A model generated the notes under the pieces. It saw nothing but the letters and a program-made list of their open reading frames with translations. It was not told the DNA's origin and did not search any database. From Agrobacterium tumefaciens (GTDB lineage Bacteria; Pseudomonadota; Alphaproteobacteria; Rhizobiales; Rhizobiaceae), in contig NZ_CP039889.1 of assembly GCF_005221325.1 (NCBI RefSeq), positions 372,001 to 436,000 on the forward strand: 64,000 nt of DNA, read 5' to 3'. Below are positions 1 to 7,448 of this stretch, piece by piece. The translations under genes were made by a program, and so were the position numbers. Position 1 is the stretch's first letter. Every line of letters starts with the position of its first letter.

Positions 1-579
1 TGTGTAAGTCTCTTTGCCAAAGTCGTTATAGCGATATTCCAACCGACCAAAGACATTATCGGTGAAGGCATAGTCCACACCTGCGCCAACAGTCCAGCCG
101 TGAAGTACCCTGCTGCTTTTGCCGAATGCGTCGCTCTTCACTTCGCTATCCGTCGCCGTGTAACCACCTGCAGTGTAAATCAGGGCACGGTCGAAGGCAT
201 AGCCCGCACGCAAGCGAACCGAACCGTTTAGACCCGCGGATACTTTATCACCATCAACGGTTTTGTTGCCCCAAGCGTAACCGACATCGGCCTCACCGCC
301 AAGAATGACGGACGGGGCTACCTCGAAGTTATAACCGGTAAAGCCTGCAAAACGCCCACCGTTGAAGTTTCCTTTAACGGTTTCGCCATCGACTGACGCC
401 GTTACGCGCTCCCAGCCATAGCCACCCGAAACACCAGCATAAAAGCCGCCCCAGGAGAAGGCAGGTGCAACATCTTCGACGACCGGCGCAGCCGGAACAT
501 CGCTCACGGCGTCAGCGGCAACGGCTATGCTGGAAAGAACGCCGAGCGCGGCGAGGGCGAGAAATGATTGTTTCAACAT
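1..579 (-). CDS. Omp25/Omp31-like outer membrane porin, 3' end cut by window
   Basis: 193 codons are visible and the C-terminus lies beyond the left edge. The protein begins MLKQSFLALAALGVLSSIAVA, a clear signal peptide. The mature part is Gly/Tyr-rich with repeats such as FSWGGFYAGVSGGYGW, GYNFEVAPSVILGGEADVGY and LRAGYAFDRALIYTAGGYT. These are the alternating strands of the small eight-stranded Omp25/Omp31 (Ropb-like) porin family of Rhizobiales, which sits in the outer membrane. The start is fixed by an AGGAGCT ribosome site 5 bases upstream. A strongly AT-rich block lies about 80-250 bases upstream. The family call is firm, but specific transport activity cannot be read from the sequence. 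Confidence 0.85.
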   Translation of the reverse strand, partial: MLKQSFLALAALGVLSSIAVAADAVSDVPAAPVVEDVAPAFSWGGFYAGVSGGYGWERVTASVDGETVKGNFNGGRFAGFTGYNFEVAPSVILGGEADVGYAWGNKTVDGDKVSAGLNGSVRLRAGYAFDRALIYTAGGYTATDSEVKSDAFGKSSRVLHGWTVGAGVDYAFTDNVFGRLEYRYNDFGKETYT

Positions 580-659
580 AAATAGCTCCTTGAAAACCTC
601 TTACCGCCGAAATGCGGACCGTGAACATACCCGCCACCGAAAGTACAATCGAAAATGGC

Positions 660-835
660 GAGTCCGAGACACGCGCTAATTGAAACAATCATAAGTTAAA
701 ATCAAGTAACAAAAACGGACCAATTAAAGTATTTTTAAATAAAAATTCCATATACATCTCATATTTTCATTTATTTAAAATAAATAAATTAGTATATATA
801 AATATAACTACAAAGATAAGCAGCATTACTTGATC
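660..835. promoter_or_regulatory. AT-rich upstream region of the porin gene
   Basis: This lies in the 532-base gap between the porin start (579) and the small secreted protein (1112). The block is dominated by A/T with frequent T-A steps, in sharp contrast to the GC-rich genes around it. It includes near-palindromic runs around 768-790 and a TTAA-N7-TTAA spacing at 724-738. AT-rich upstream islands of this kind are typical targets of MucR/Ros-type or nucleoid proteins in rhizobia. Which protein binds here is inference only. No further gene was found in the gap. Confidence 0.35.
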
Positions 836-900
836 GGTAAGCACACGAAACTGCTATGGGTTCGGAATGAAAATCTCCCACTCCCCGATGATACTGAACA

Positions 901-927
901 AAAAAAGGGAGCCCAAAGGCCCCCTTT
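901..927 (-). terminator. Rho-independent terminator for the small secreted protein gene
   Basis: Read on the minus strand, AAAGGGGGCC and GGCTCCCTTT form a 10-bp stem (one G-U pair) around a TTTG loop, followed by a run of T. It lies 185 bases past the stop of the gene at 1112-1399 and is correctly oriented to end that transcript. Confidence 0.7.
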
Positions 928-1111
928 CAGTCATGCGATGCGCCGTTTGTTATTGCCGGCAGCGCCATGCGCCATACATGCGCAACTCGGGTCTTTGCCG
1001 GTCCATGTGCTGCGCGCACCGTCTGTGTCGAAAATCCCTGTCGATTTCCGAGCCATTGCTTCAGAGCGGGATGGCGAAAGCCTGGGGTTTCGCGATCCCT
1101 TTCTTCGTCCC

Positions 1112-1399
1112 TCAGTGCCGGCGCTTCTTGCCGCCGTCATTCTTGTTGTCGATGACATCGACGGACGTCTTGTTGCCGTTCAGCAGGCCGTTCAGGATGC
1201 CGGTCTTGTTGCCGTTCAGAATCCCGTTATTGGACAGGATACCGTTGACCCCGAGATCGATGCTCGGCGAGACGACGACAAGGGCGCCGCCCTTGTTGCT
1301 GTTACCCGACAGGATGCCACCCAGAAGACCGCCCGCATTGGCCTGACCAACGGAAGCGACAGTAAGAATAGCGGCGACACAAGCAAATTTAGCAATCAT
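1112..1399 (-). CDS. Small secreted Gly/Asn-rich repeat protein, unknown function
   Basis: A 95-residue protein with a signal peptide (MIAKFACVAAILTVASVGQANA). The mature part of about 73 residues is rich in G, N, L, I and K and ends in a basic GGKKRRH tail. It carries an internal 12-residue repeat in which the block LNGNKT recurs (GILNGNKTGILN then GLLNGNKT), mirrored by a 17-bp DNA direct repeat. There is no cysteine and no membrane helix beyond the signal. An ATG start with an AGAGAG-type purine stretch upstream (about 1403-1412) and the terminator at 901-927 support a real transcription unit. I do not recognise the family. A surface or matrix peptide is one possibility, but no function can be assigned. 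Confidence 0.65.
   Translation of the reverse strand: MIAKFACVAAILTVASVGQANAGGLLGGILSGNSNKGGALVVVSPSIDLGVNGILSNNGILNGNKTGILNGLLNGNKTSVDVIDNKNDGGKKRRH
1167..1219. repeat. 17-bp direct repeat, 36-bp period, inside the small secreted protein gene
   Basis: GTCTTGTTGCCGTTCAG occurs at 1167-1183 and again at 1203-1219. The 36-bp period equals 12 codons and encodes the repeated LNGNKT block, so it reflects an in-frame internal duplication. Confidence 0.85.
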
Positions 1400-1439
1400 T
1401 TCTCTCTCCTCTTATGTTTGATCACGCCATCTGGCGTAA

Positions 1440-1650
1440 CTGAACTGTATATTTAGAGGATTCTAATTCAAGCAAAGGCTAATATTACAATAAATAATTA
1501 ACTTTAATACTGGTGATTTTAATAGAATTTTACATATCAAGCTTTCTCTTCCCCTGCCTCCATTTCAGCATCGATGCCCTGCAGCGGCGTTACAACAGTA
1601 AAACGGCGCAAGACACTTTATTAACCATCCAAATATAAGATATTGCTTAA
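1440..1650. promoter_or_regulatory. AT-rich intergenic region before the outer membrane barrel gene
   Basis: The gap 1400-1663 separates the divergent small secreted protein and the barrel gene. Most of it is A/T-rich (for example 1455-1545), like the block upstream of the porin at 660-835. It must hold both promoters, but I could not pick a convincing -35/-10 pair. Confidence 0.3.
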
Positions 1651-1663
1651 TTAGAGACCGGAG

Positions 1664-2848
1664 ATGCGAATGCGGCTGGGGGGATATATCGCGCTTGTTC
1701 TCGGGCTTACCTGCGCCCCCGGTGCGCGGGCGGGTGAAAGCGCCGATGAGCATAATGTCACCTACAAGTCCGGCATCGCCTATGACAGCAATTATTTCGC
1801 CGACACCAATCGGTTGAGCGCAATTTCGCTGCGCGCCGGCCTGGGGCTCAATGGCAAGGTCGTGCTTGAGGGTGCGGAGCTGCGTTATTCGCTCGAGCAT
1901 GAAGAGGTCCGCCTCCCCCGCTATAGCTTCGCCAATGAACACAACACCATCGCGGCACTGGGGCTGACGAAACGCTTTTCCGACAAGCTGGAATGGGCCG
2001 TCGAGCTGCGCGGCACCCGCAGCGATGCGGGCGATATATTCCTGCATCTGCCGGAAGAAGACATCGGTTACCGGCGGCTGGATCACAAGCTGGAAGCCTC
2101 TTCCCAGCTCGGCATCCTCGCTCTCGGCGGCAAGAACACGCTGACGGCAAGTTATGCCAGCCTGATGAAAGGCAAGGCGCGGTTCCGCCCGGCATATTTC
2201 ATGCCCACCCGCTTGGAAGCGAACGAGGCGCTTTTATCGCTGAAGGCCGAACATGTGCGCCCGCTCGCCGGCGGCGAAGCCGGACTGACCATTGCCTATG
2301 ACCGCATTCTCGTGCCGGAAGGCCAGCAGGAAAGATATGAGCGCTTCCCGGCCAATACGCTGCGTGGCTCGCTGGCCTATGGCTATAAGTTCTCCGAACG
2401 TTTCGCGGTTCTGGCCGAGGCGGGTCTCACCAGCATCTCCGGCGACGAGATAAGCGACAAGGTGAAACGCACCCGGCCTTATCTGCGCGCCGAAGCGGAG
2501 ATGAAAGCCTCGGAACGCCTCGCCTTCGGCGTCGGTTACTCGCAGGATTATGCGCTTTTTGATCCGGACGATTCCATCGCCGAATTTCACCGCCGCTGGC
2601 AGCTCGTCATGAAAAGCAGGCTCACCGAAAAAGTGGGGCTCGATCTTGCCCTGCGGCGCGTTCAGAAAGACTGGATCTACTACAATTACGACAGCAGCGA
2701 GCGCAGGCTGGTGGCAACGCTGACCTTTGATACCGGCAAGAACAGCAAGCTCGAACTGGAATTCAATCGCCTGCTGCATGGCGAGCGCGATACCGACCTT
2801 GCTTATGACGGCTCCAGCATCACATCGCGTTTCAGCGGCACCTTCTGA
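1664..2848 (+). CDS. Outer membrane beta-barrel protein, unknown function
   Basis: 394 residues. An N-terminal signal peptide (MRMRLGGYIALVLGLTCAPGARA) is followed by amphipathic strands with abundant Y, R, E and L. The chain ends in ...SSITSRFSGTF, a terminal phenylalanine as in proteins handled by the BAM machinery. Alternating motifs such as RAGLGLNGKVVL, YRLEYSLEHEE-type strands and VGYSQDYALFD suggest a barrel of roughly 16 or more strands. I do not recognise a named family. An exopolysaccharide- or adhesion-linked outer membrane protein is possible. The gene stands alone, 95 bases before the DUF1007/NicO pair. The start at 1664 could also be the ATG two codons later. Confidence 0.6.
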   Translation: MRMRLGGYIALVLGLTCAPGARAGESADEHNVTYKSGIAYDSNYFADTNRLSAISLRAGLGLNGKVVLEGAELRYSLEHEEVRLPRYSFANEHNTIAALGLTKRFSDKLEWAVELRGTRSDAGDIFLHLPEEDIGYRRLDHKLEASSQLGILALGGKNTLTASYASLMKGKARFRPAYFMPTRLEANEALLSLKAEHVRPLAGGEAGLTIAYDRILVPEGQQERYERFPANTLRGSLAYGYKFSERFAVLAEAGLTSISGDEISDKVKRTRPYLRAEAEMKASERLAFGVGYSQDYALFDPDDSIAEFHRRWQLVMKSRLTEKVGLDLALRRVQKDWIYYNYDSSERRLVATLTFDTGKNSKLELEFNRLLHGERDTDLAYDGSSITSRFSGTF

Positions 2849-2909
2849 CATCTCTCGGGAGCCGCGCGGGATCAGGTCGAAATTCGGTCCCAATTTCTGC
2901 TAGAGTCGT

Positions 2910-2928
2910 GCCTTCGAGATTCGAAGGC
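2910..2928. promoter_or_regulatory. Palindrome upstream of the DUF1007-NicO operon
   Basis: GCCTTCGA-GAT-TCGAAGGC is a perfect 8-bp inverted repeat with a 3-base centre, 15 bases before the ATG at 2944. Its size and place fit an operator for a dimeric regulator. It could also fold as an RNA hairpin in the leader. Metal control is an inference from the downstream genes. Confidence 0.45.
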
Positions 2929-2943
2929 GGGACAGACCGGATA

Positions 2944-3585
2944 ATGAACAGACGACTATTGCTCCTTGCGGCTGGCCTGACTTCCATTCCCCTGGCCGCC
3001 TCGGCCCATCCGCACATCTTTGCGGAAGCCCGCATGGAAGTTGTCGAGGGGCCGAACGGCACCATCCAGGAAGTGCGTAATATCTGGCGTTTCGACGAGA
3101 TGTTCTCGGCAAGCGTGGTGATGGACTACGACAAGAACAGCGACCTTAAGCTGGACAAGGACGAACTGGCCGAAATCGGCAATACGGTCAAGGAATCGCT
3201 TGCTGAATACTCCTATTACACCTTCATCACCGCCAACGGGAAACCGGTCGAATTTGGGAAACCTGACGCCATTCATGTGGACTATAAGGATCAGCAGATC
3301 CTGATGTTCTTCTCGGTAAAGCCGACCAAGCCTCTGGCCATCAAGGGCAAGCTCAGTTTCGGCGCCTGGGATCCGACCATGTATACGGCGATCGATTTTG
3401 CCAAGGACGGCGATATCGCGACGCAGGGCAAGGATCTGAATGCCTGCAAGCACCATATCGTGCGCCCCGATCCCGACGAGGTGATCTCGCAGAACCAGAG
3501 TTCGCTCACCGACGCCTTCTTCAACGATCCGACCGGCACCGACATGACCAAGCTCTTCGCCACCCGGCTGGAGATATCATGCTGA
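2944..3585 (+). CDS. DUF1007 family periplasmic protein, partner of NicO transporter
   Basis: 213 residues from the ATG at 2944; an in-frame GTG at 2908 lies within the upstream palindrome and is unlikely. A signal peptide (MNRRLLLLAAGLTSIPLAASA) is followed directly by AHPHIF, the His-Pro-His start typical of DUF1007 proteins. Residues 63-74 read DKNSDLKLDKDE, which fits an EF-hand loop with ligands at positions 1, 3, 5, 9 and 12. DUF1007 genes are commonly paired with NicO-type nickel/cobalt exporters. Here the stop overlaps the NicO start, indicating translational coupling. A role as a periplasmic metal-binding or metal-sensing accessory is likely but not proven. Confidence 0.8.
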   Translation: MNRRLLLLAAGLTSIPLAASAHPHIFAEARMEVVEGPNGTIQEVRNIWRFDEMFSASVVMDYDKNSDLKLDKDELAEIGNTVKESLAEYSYYTFITANGKPVEFGKPDAIHVDYKDQQILMFFSVKPTKPLAIKGKLSFGAWDPTMYTAIDFAKDGDIATQGKDLNACKHHIVRPDPDEVISQNQSSLTDAFFNDPTGTDMTKLFATRLEISC

Positions 3586-4628
3586 GCCGCAGGGCAAGCC
3601 TTGCCGCCGTCGCCATCGGCCTCATCGCGGTGGCCGACGCGGCCCATGCGCAGTCCCCGCTCGGCATCGGTTCGGCCGAACCGTCTTTTTCCGTCGGTGG
3701 ACCTTTTGCACCGCTGATGCAGTGGATCAACGTGCACCAGCAGATGTTCTACCGGGCGCTGACCGGCGCGCTGAAGGCCATGCGTGAGGATGGCTGGGCG
3801 CTCGGTTCGCTGATCGGCCTCTCCTTTGCTTATGGCGTGTTCCATGCCGCTGGCCCCGGCCACGGCAAGGCGGTCATCTCGTCTTATATGATCGCCAATG
3901 AAACGCAGCTGAGACGCGGCATACTGATTTCCTTCGTTTCGGCGCTCATTCAGGGTTTGATGGCCATCGGCCTTGTGGGCGCGGCATGGCTGGTGCTGCG
4001 CGGCACCTCCATCACCATGACCAAGGCGACGCAGGCGATGGAGATCGCAAGCTTCGCCATGGTGGCGTTGTTCGGCGCCTGGCTGCTGGTGCGAAAGCTC
4101 TGGTCGCTGCGTATCCGGCGCGAACCGGTTCCCGTCTTCGCCACGGCGGGCGAGACCGCCATGGCCCGAACCACCGGCATGGGCACGGGGCTGCGTTTCC
4201 AGGGCAAACCGGTTTTCGCAGATCACGACCATAACGGCACCGGCGATCTCTGCACCGCCTGCGGAAAGTCGCACGCGCCTGACCCCATGCTGTTAAAGGG
4301 CAAAAATTTCAGCCTGCACGAGGCATGGTCGGCCATCATCGCCGTCGGGCTCAGGCCCTGCTCGGGTGCGATCATCGTCATGAGCTTTGCGCTTTTGAAC
4401 GGGCTTTATCTCGGCGGCGTGCTTTCCGTGCTCGCCATGTCGCTCGGCACCGCCATCACGGTATCGGCTCTCGCCATCATGGCCGTTTCCGCCAAGGGGC
4501 TTGCCGTGCGCTTCGCCGGTCCCGGCAGCCGCAAGGCCGCCGGTATCAGCCACGCGATCGAAATCGCCGGCGCGCTTTTCGTGCTGATCATGGGGCTGTT
4601 ACTGCTCGGCGCGTCGCTTCAGTTCTGA
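3579..4628 (+). CDS. NicO-family nickel/cobalt transporter
   Basis: 349 residues with a signal-like N-terminus and about six membrane helices. The family signature HAAGPGHGK (residues 89-97, with H89 and H95) lies in the first helix region. GLRPCSGAI (257-265) forms the second hallmark. Between them a soluble loop carries the metal-ligand cluster at residues 216-232 (two His, two Cys, then a His: HDHNGTGDLCTACGKSH). This layout matches RcnA/NicO proteins that move Ni2+ or Co2+ across the inner membrane, usually outwards. The start overlaps the last codons of the DUF1007 gene, so the two form one operon. Direction of transport is inferred from RcnA. Confidence 0.85.
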   Translation: MLSRRASLAAVAIGLIAVADAAHAQSPLGIGSAEPSFSVGGPFAPLMQWINVHQQMFYRALTGALKAMREDGWALGSLIGLSFAYGVFHAAGPGHGKAVISSYMIANETQLRRGILISFVSALIQGLMAIGLVGAAWLVLRGTSITMTKATQAMEIASFAMVALFGAWLLVRKLWSLRIRREPVPVFATAGETAMARTTGMGTGLRFQGKPVFADHDHNGTGDLCTACGKSHAPDPMLLKGKNFSLHEAWSAIIAVGLRPCSGAIIVMSFALLNGLYLGGVLSVLAMSLGTAITVSALAIMAVSAKGLAVRFAGPGSRKAAGISHAIEIAGALFVLIMGLLLLGASLQF

Positions 4629-4642
4629 AGCATTTTAGTGCT

Positions 4643-4888
4643 CTACCCGTCGCGGCGGCGCTGGTAACGGGCGCGCAGCCAGAACAGCAGGAAAAAACAC
4701 AGCACGGCCACCGTGCCGAAGCCGGCTGCAAGCCAGGGCGAATAATCACCCAGCCACAACATGATCTTCGGCATGACGAAGAAGACGATCCCGAAGCCGA
4801 TGATGATGAGGGCGGCGGCGATGGCCGGCGACCAATCCTTCTTGCCCTTGGTCGGCTTTGCAGATGTCGGCTTCTCAGGCGCTGGCAT
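4643..4888 (-). CDS. Small two-helix inner membrane protein
   Basis: 81 residues. A Lys/Pro-rich N-terminus (MPAPEKPTSAKPTKGKK) precedes two hydrophobic segments, about residues 21-43 (IAAALIIIGFGIVFFVMP) and 50-72 (WLAAGFGTVAVLCFFLLFWL), and a basic C-terminal tail RARYQRRRDG. The start overlaps the end of the upstream GNAT gene by 14 bases, so the two are probably cotranscribed. It is convergent with NicO, only 14 bases away. No recognised family and no functional call. Confidence 0.7.
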   Translation of the reverse strand: MPAPEKPTSAKPTKGKKDWSPAIAAALIIIGFGIVFFVMPKIMLWLGDYSPWLAAGFGTVAVLCFFLLFWLRARYQRRRDG

Positions 4889-5567
4889 CGGTCAGCTCCG
4901 CGCGGATATCCTCAAGCTTGCGCTTTTGGTTGCCATCGGCCGCAAAATTGTCAGGCGAAAGCCAGGCTTCGAAGGCCTTGCCGATCAGCGGCCATTCGCC
5001 GTCGATCATCGAGAACCACGCCGTATCCCGGTTTTTACCCTTCGAGACCATATGCTGGCGGAAAACGCCCTCGAAAGTGAAACCATAGCGTTTCGCGGTG
5101 ATCTTGGAAGGCTCGTTTTCATTGTGGCATTTCCACTCGTAACGGCGATACCCCAGATCCTCGAACACATGTTTCGCCATCAGGTAATGCGCCTCCGTCG
5201 CGAGCGGCGAGCGCTTCATCTTCGCGCCGTGGGCAACGGAACCGACTTCGACCGCGCCATTGGCGGGATCGGGCCGCATGTAGCTCGCCATACCGACGAC
5301 CTCGCCGGTGGCATTTTCGATGAAGATCAGCGTGACCCAGTTGAGCTTTTCGCCCGCACCGATCAGCCAGTCACCAAAGGCTTCGGCATCGGGAAAGGCG
5401 CTTTGCGGGAAATATTTGAGCAGCGCATTCACGCCCTCGCCGCCGAGCGCGGCCCAGAGTTTTGCGAGATGTTTTTCGCTATCGAACGGCTCGGCGGTTA
5501 CATAACGGCCCTTCAGCACTACCGGCTTGGGCGCCGGACATCCTCTAAAATCATTCAGATCGCGCAT
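4875..5567 (-). CDS. GNAT family N-acetyltransferase (RimJ/RimL type)
   Basis: 230 residues from the ATG at 5567, chosen because GGGGAAG stands just upstream; the ATG four codons earlier (5579) has no such site. The sequence shows the RimJ/RimL pattern: an N-terminal strand PVVLKGRYVTAEPF, a central block GEVVGMASYMRPDPANGAVEVGS, then LMAKHVFEDLGYRRYEWKCHNENEPSKITAKRYGFTFEGVFRQ, where the E...N..S...A...GF/EG residues form the acetyl-CoA-binding and acceptor region. The family acetylates ribosomal proteins or small amines. The substrate here is unknown. Cotranscribed with the small membrane protein downstream. Confidence 0.85.
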   Translation of the reverse strand: MRDLNDFRGCPAPKPVVLKGRYVTAEPFDSEKHLAKLWAALGGEGVNALLKYFPQSAFPDAEAFGDWLIGAGEKLNWVTLIFIENATGEVVGMASYMRPDPANGAVEVGSVAHGAKMKRSPLATEAHYLMAKHVFEDLGYRRYEWKCHNENEPSKITAKRYGFTFEGVFRQHMVSKGKNRDTAWFSMIDGEWPLIGKAFEAWLSPDNFAADGNQKRKLEDIRAELTDASA

Positions 5568-5661
5568 TCTCTTCCCCATTTGCTGGGAGAAGGATTAGGG
5601 CAAGCGGGGCGGGATGACAACAGTGGATATGGGGCATGAAGATGGCGTCAGAGCCTGTGGC

Positions 5662-5819
5662 TCACCCCCCTCTGCCCTGCCGGGCATCTCCCCCTCAAGG
5701 GGGGAGATCAGCCAGCAGGTAACGCTCGCTCACTCGCAACGTTGAGGATGGCCGAGAGCACGCCTCGGGTCGATCTCCCCCCTTGAGGGGGAGATGCCCG
5801 GCAGGGCAGAGGGGGGTGA
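5662..5819. repeat. Intergenic palindromic element: perfect 48-bp inverted repeat
   Basis: Arm one (5662-5709) and arm two (5772-5819) are exact reverse complements over 48 bases, with a 62-base centre. Each arm contains its own small palindrome (CCCCTCAAGGGG-type core). The element fills the gap between the GNAT start and the DUF533 stop. It resembles the dispersed intergenic mosaic repeats of Rhizobiaceae. A perfect match this long implies a recent copy or sequence correction between the arms. It encodes no protein. Confidence 0.85.
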
Positions 5820-5834
5820 ACCCCAAACTCCGAC

Positions 5835-6530
5835 TTACACCTTCGCCGCCACCACAGTCGCCTCAATATGATCCACCAGCGCATCCGGCAGCCCCAGACG
5901 CCCGGCGAGAAGATCAAGATATCCCCGCTCCGCCCGCGTATCCGCCTCAATGGCAAGCCGCGAAGCCGTGTAAAGCTCCACCTTCTGCTCTTCCGTCCGG
6001 GCAGCGGCCACCAGCGCGTCGATGTCGAGCGGATCGGCGAGTTCCTTTTCAAGGAACCGCTCGGCTTCGCTATCGAGGCCAGAGACCTGCACCTTGTCCA
6101 TGATATTGGCGCGCTCCTTTTCATCGATGTGACCGTCGGCCTTGGCGGCAGCGATCATCGCCTGGATGAGCTTCAGCGCAAAATCATTGGAAAGGGCGGG
6201 CGATTGGGGATGGAAGGCGGAATCGGTGGGCGGGGCGAGAAGCTCCGGCTCGGGTTTCGGTGCAGCGTCCGGAGCCTGGCCGGACTTGTAATTCTTGTAG
6301 GCGAGATAACCGAGGCCTGCGATGGCAGCGACACCGCCGATGGTGGCGACATTGCCGGCGAGCTTGCGGCCAGTCTTGGTGCCGAAAATGGCGGCGGCGA
6401 GCGCTCCGGCCTTCATCGGATTGTTTTTGGCGATATCGGCGGCCTGCCCGGCTCTGTCACGGACGCTTCCCGAAAGGCCCGGCACCTGCGAGCCGAGGAA
6501 TTGTTCAAGAAGCTTCTTGGCGTCGAACAT
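5835..6530 (-). CDS. DUF533 / TerB-like protein (YebE family)
   Basis: 231 residues. The start is the ATG at 6530 behind AGGAG; a TTG one codon earlier is in frame. The N-terminus MFDAKKLLEQFLGS is followed by a Gly/Ala-rich hydrophobic stretch (about residues 40-80, ALAAAIFGTKTGRKLAGN...GGVAAIAGLGYLAYKNY) typical of DUF533. A Pro-rich linker leads to a C-terminal helical TerB-like domain (about 110-231) with DGHIDEKERANIMDKV, an acidic segment reminiscent of tellurite-resistance TerB. E. coli YebE is the best-known relative and its function is unclear. It is separated from eda by a terminator, so probably a separate transcription unit. Confidence 0.85.
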   Translation of the reverse strand: MFDAKKLLEQFLGSQVPGLSGSVRDRAGQAADIAKNNPMKAGALAAAIFGTKTGRKLAGNVATIGGVAAIAGLGYLAYKNYKSGQAPDAAPKPEPELLAPPTDSAFHPQSPALSNDFALKLIQAMIAAAKADGHIDEKERANIMDKVQVSGLDSEAERFLEKELADPLDIDALVAAARTEEQKVELYTASRLAIEADTRAERGYLDLLAGRLGLPDALVDHIEATVVAAKV

Positions 6531-6591
6531 CAAAATCTCCTGTAAGGGTCAAATCTACAGGGGAGATAGGAAGCCGTGGGCCGAATATAAA

Positions 6592-6629
6592 TGTCAAACC
6601 CGCTCACGCCTTCGTGAACGGGTTTGACA
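6592..6629 (-). terminator. Terminator of eda
   Basis: An 11-bp outer stem (TGTCAAACCCG with CGGGTTTGACA) and an inner TCACG/CGTGA stem close on a CCTT loop. On the minus strand the hairpin starts 10 bases after the eda stop and runs into TTTATATT. Confidence 0.75.
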
Positions 6630-6638
6630 GGATACAAA

Positions 6639-7277
6639 TCAGCCGCGCAGGGCAGCCGCCTCGGCGGCAAGCTTGGTGATGCCTGCCCAGTCGCCGGTCG
6701 CCACCAGTTCGCGCGGGGCAACCCAGGAGCCGCCGACGCAGACGACGTTCGGCAGCGACAGGTAGTCATTGGCATTCTTCAGCGACACGCTGCCGGTCGG
6801 GCAGAATACCGTGCCGGCAAGCGGCGAAGACAGCGCCTTGAGGTAAGGCGCGCCGCCGGCCTGTTCGGCCGGAAAGAACTTCAGCACCTTGTAGCCCTCG
6901 TCGCGCAGCGCCATGACTTCGCTGGCGGTGGCCGCACCCGGAAGCAGCGGCACCTTGGAACCGCGCGCGGCTTCCAGCACGCTTTTGTTGATGCCGGGGC
7001 TAACGATGAAGGTGGAGCCGGCTTCGGCCGCCGCTTCAAAATCCTTGGCGTTCAGGATGGTGCCGGCACCGACATGGGCGCCTTCCACTTCCGCGGCAAC
7101 CGCGCGGATGGCATCGAGCGCCGCCGGTGTGCGCATGGTGATCTCGATTGCCTTCAGGCCGCCTGCGACCAAAGCGCGCGCGAGCGGCACGGCGGAAGCG
7201 GCATCATCCACGATCAGCACCGGCACGACCGGCTGCAGTTTGAGGATGGAGAGAAGTTTTTCGGAATCCTGGGCCAA
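6639..7277 (-). CDS. eda: 2-dehydro-3-deoxyphosphogluconate (KDPG) aldolase
   Basis: 212 residues from a TTG at 7277, selected because GGAGG lies 6 bases upstream; an open frame runs on to 7355 but has no ribosome site. The protein shows the class I aldolase fold markers: PVVPVLIVDD, GGLKAIEITMRTPAALDAI (catalytic Glu), GAGTILN, FIVSPGINKSV, PLLPGAATASEVM and LKFFPAEQAGG, with the Schiff-base lysine in LKFFPAE. It cleaves KDPG to pyruvate and glyceraldehyde 3-phosphate, the last step of the Entner-Doudoroff route. It would also serve 2-keto-3-deoxygluconate made by UxuA (58917-60137) after phosphorylation. It stands alone with its own terminator. Confidence 0.93.
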   Translation of the reverse strand: MAQDSEKLLSILKLQPVVPVLIVDDAASAVPLARALVAGGLKAIEITMRTPAALDAIRAVAAEVEGAHVGAGTILNAKDFEAAAEAGSTFIVSPGINKSVLEAARGSKVPLLPGAATASEVMALRDEGYKVLKFFPAEQAGGAPYLKALSSPLAGTVFCPTGSVSLKNANDYLSLPNVVCVGGSWVAPRELVATGDWAGITKLAAEAAALRG

Positions 7278-7448
7278 GACGAGCCTCCTTGCGCGATTGA
7301 AACGATTGAAATCCCGTTTACCGATTAGCCTGCCCCGGCTTTGATGTCGAGGCATGGCGGGGCCATTTTTTGTCCAGATACTTCAATCAATTCGCTTCTT
7401 CATGTCGTCCTCTTGCGATAATCTGGCCCCCCAGTTTGCGGAGACAGC

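Noticed and set aside
724..738. TTAA-N7-TTAA upstream of the porin as a CtrA site
   Set aside because: It lacks the final C and lies in very AT-rich DNA where such spacing is expected by chance.
931..1158. A 75-codon frame on the minus strand between the small secreted protein and its terminator
   Set aside because: Arg/Ser-rich composition typical of a wrong frame, overlaps the secreted protein end, no ribosome site. A frameshifted extension cannot be excluded without relatives.
5662..5819. Insertion-sequence ends
   Set aside because: The inverted repeats enclose only 62 bases and no transposase; a miniature element is possible but no target duplication was seen.
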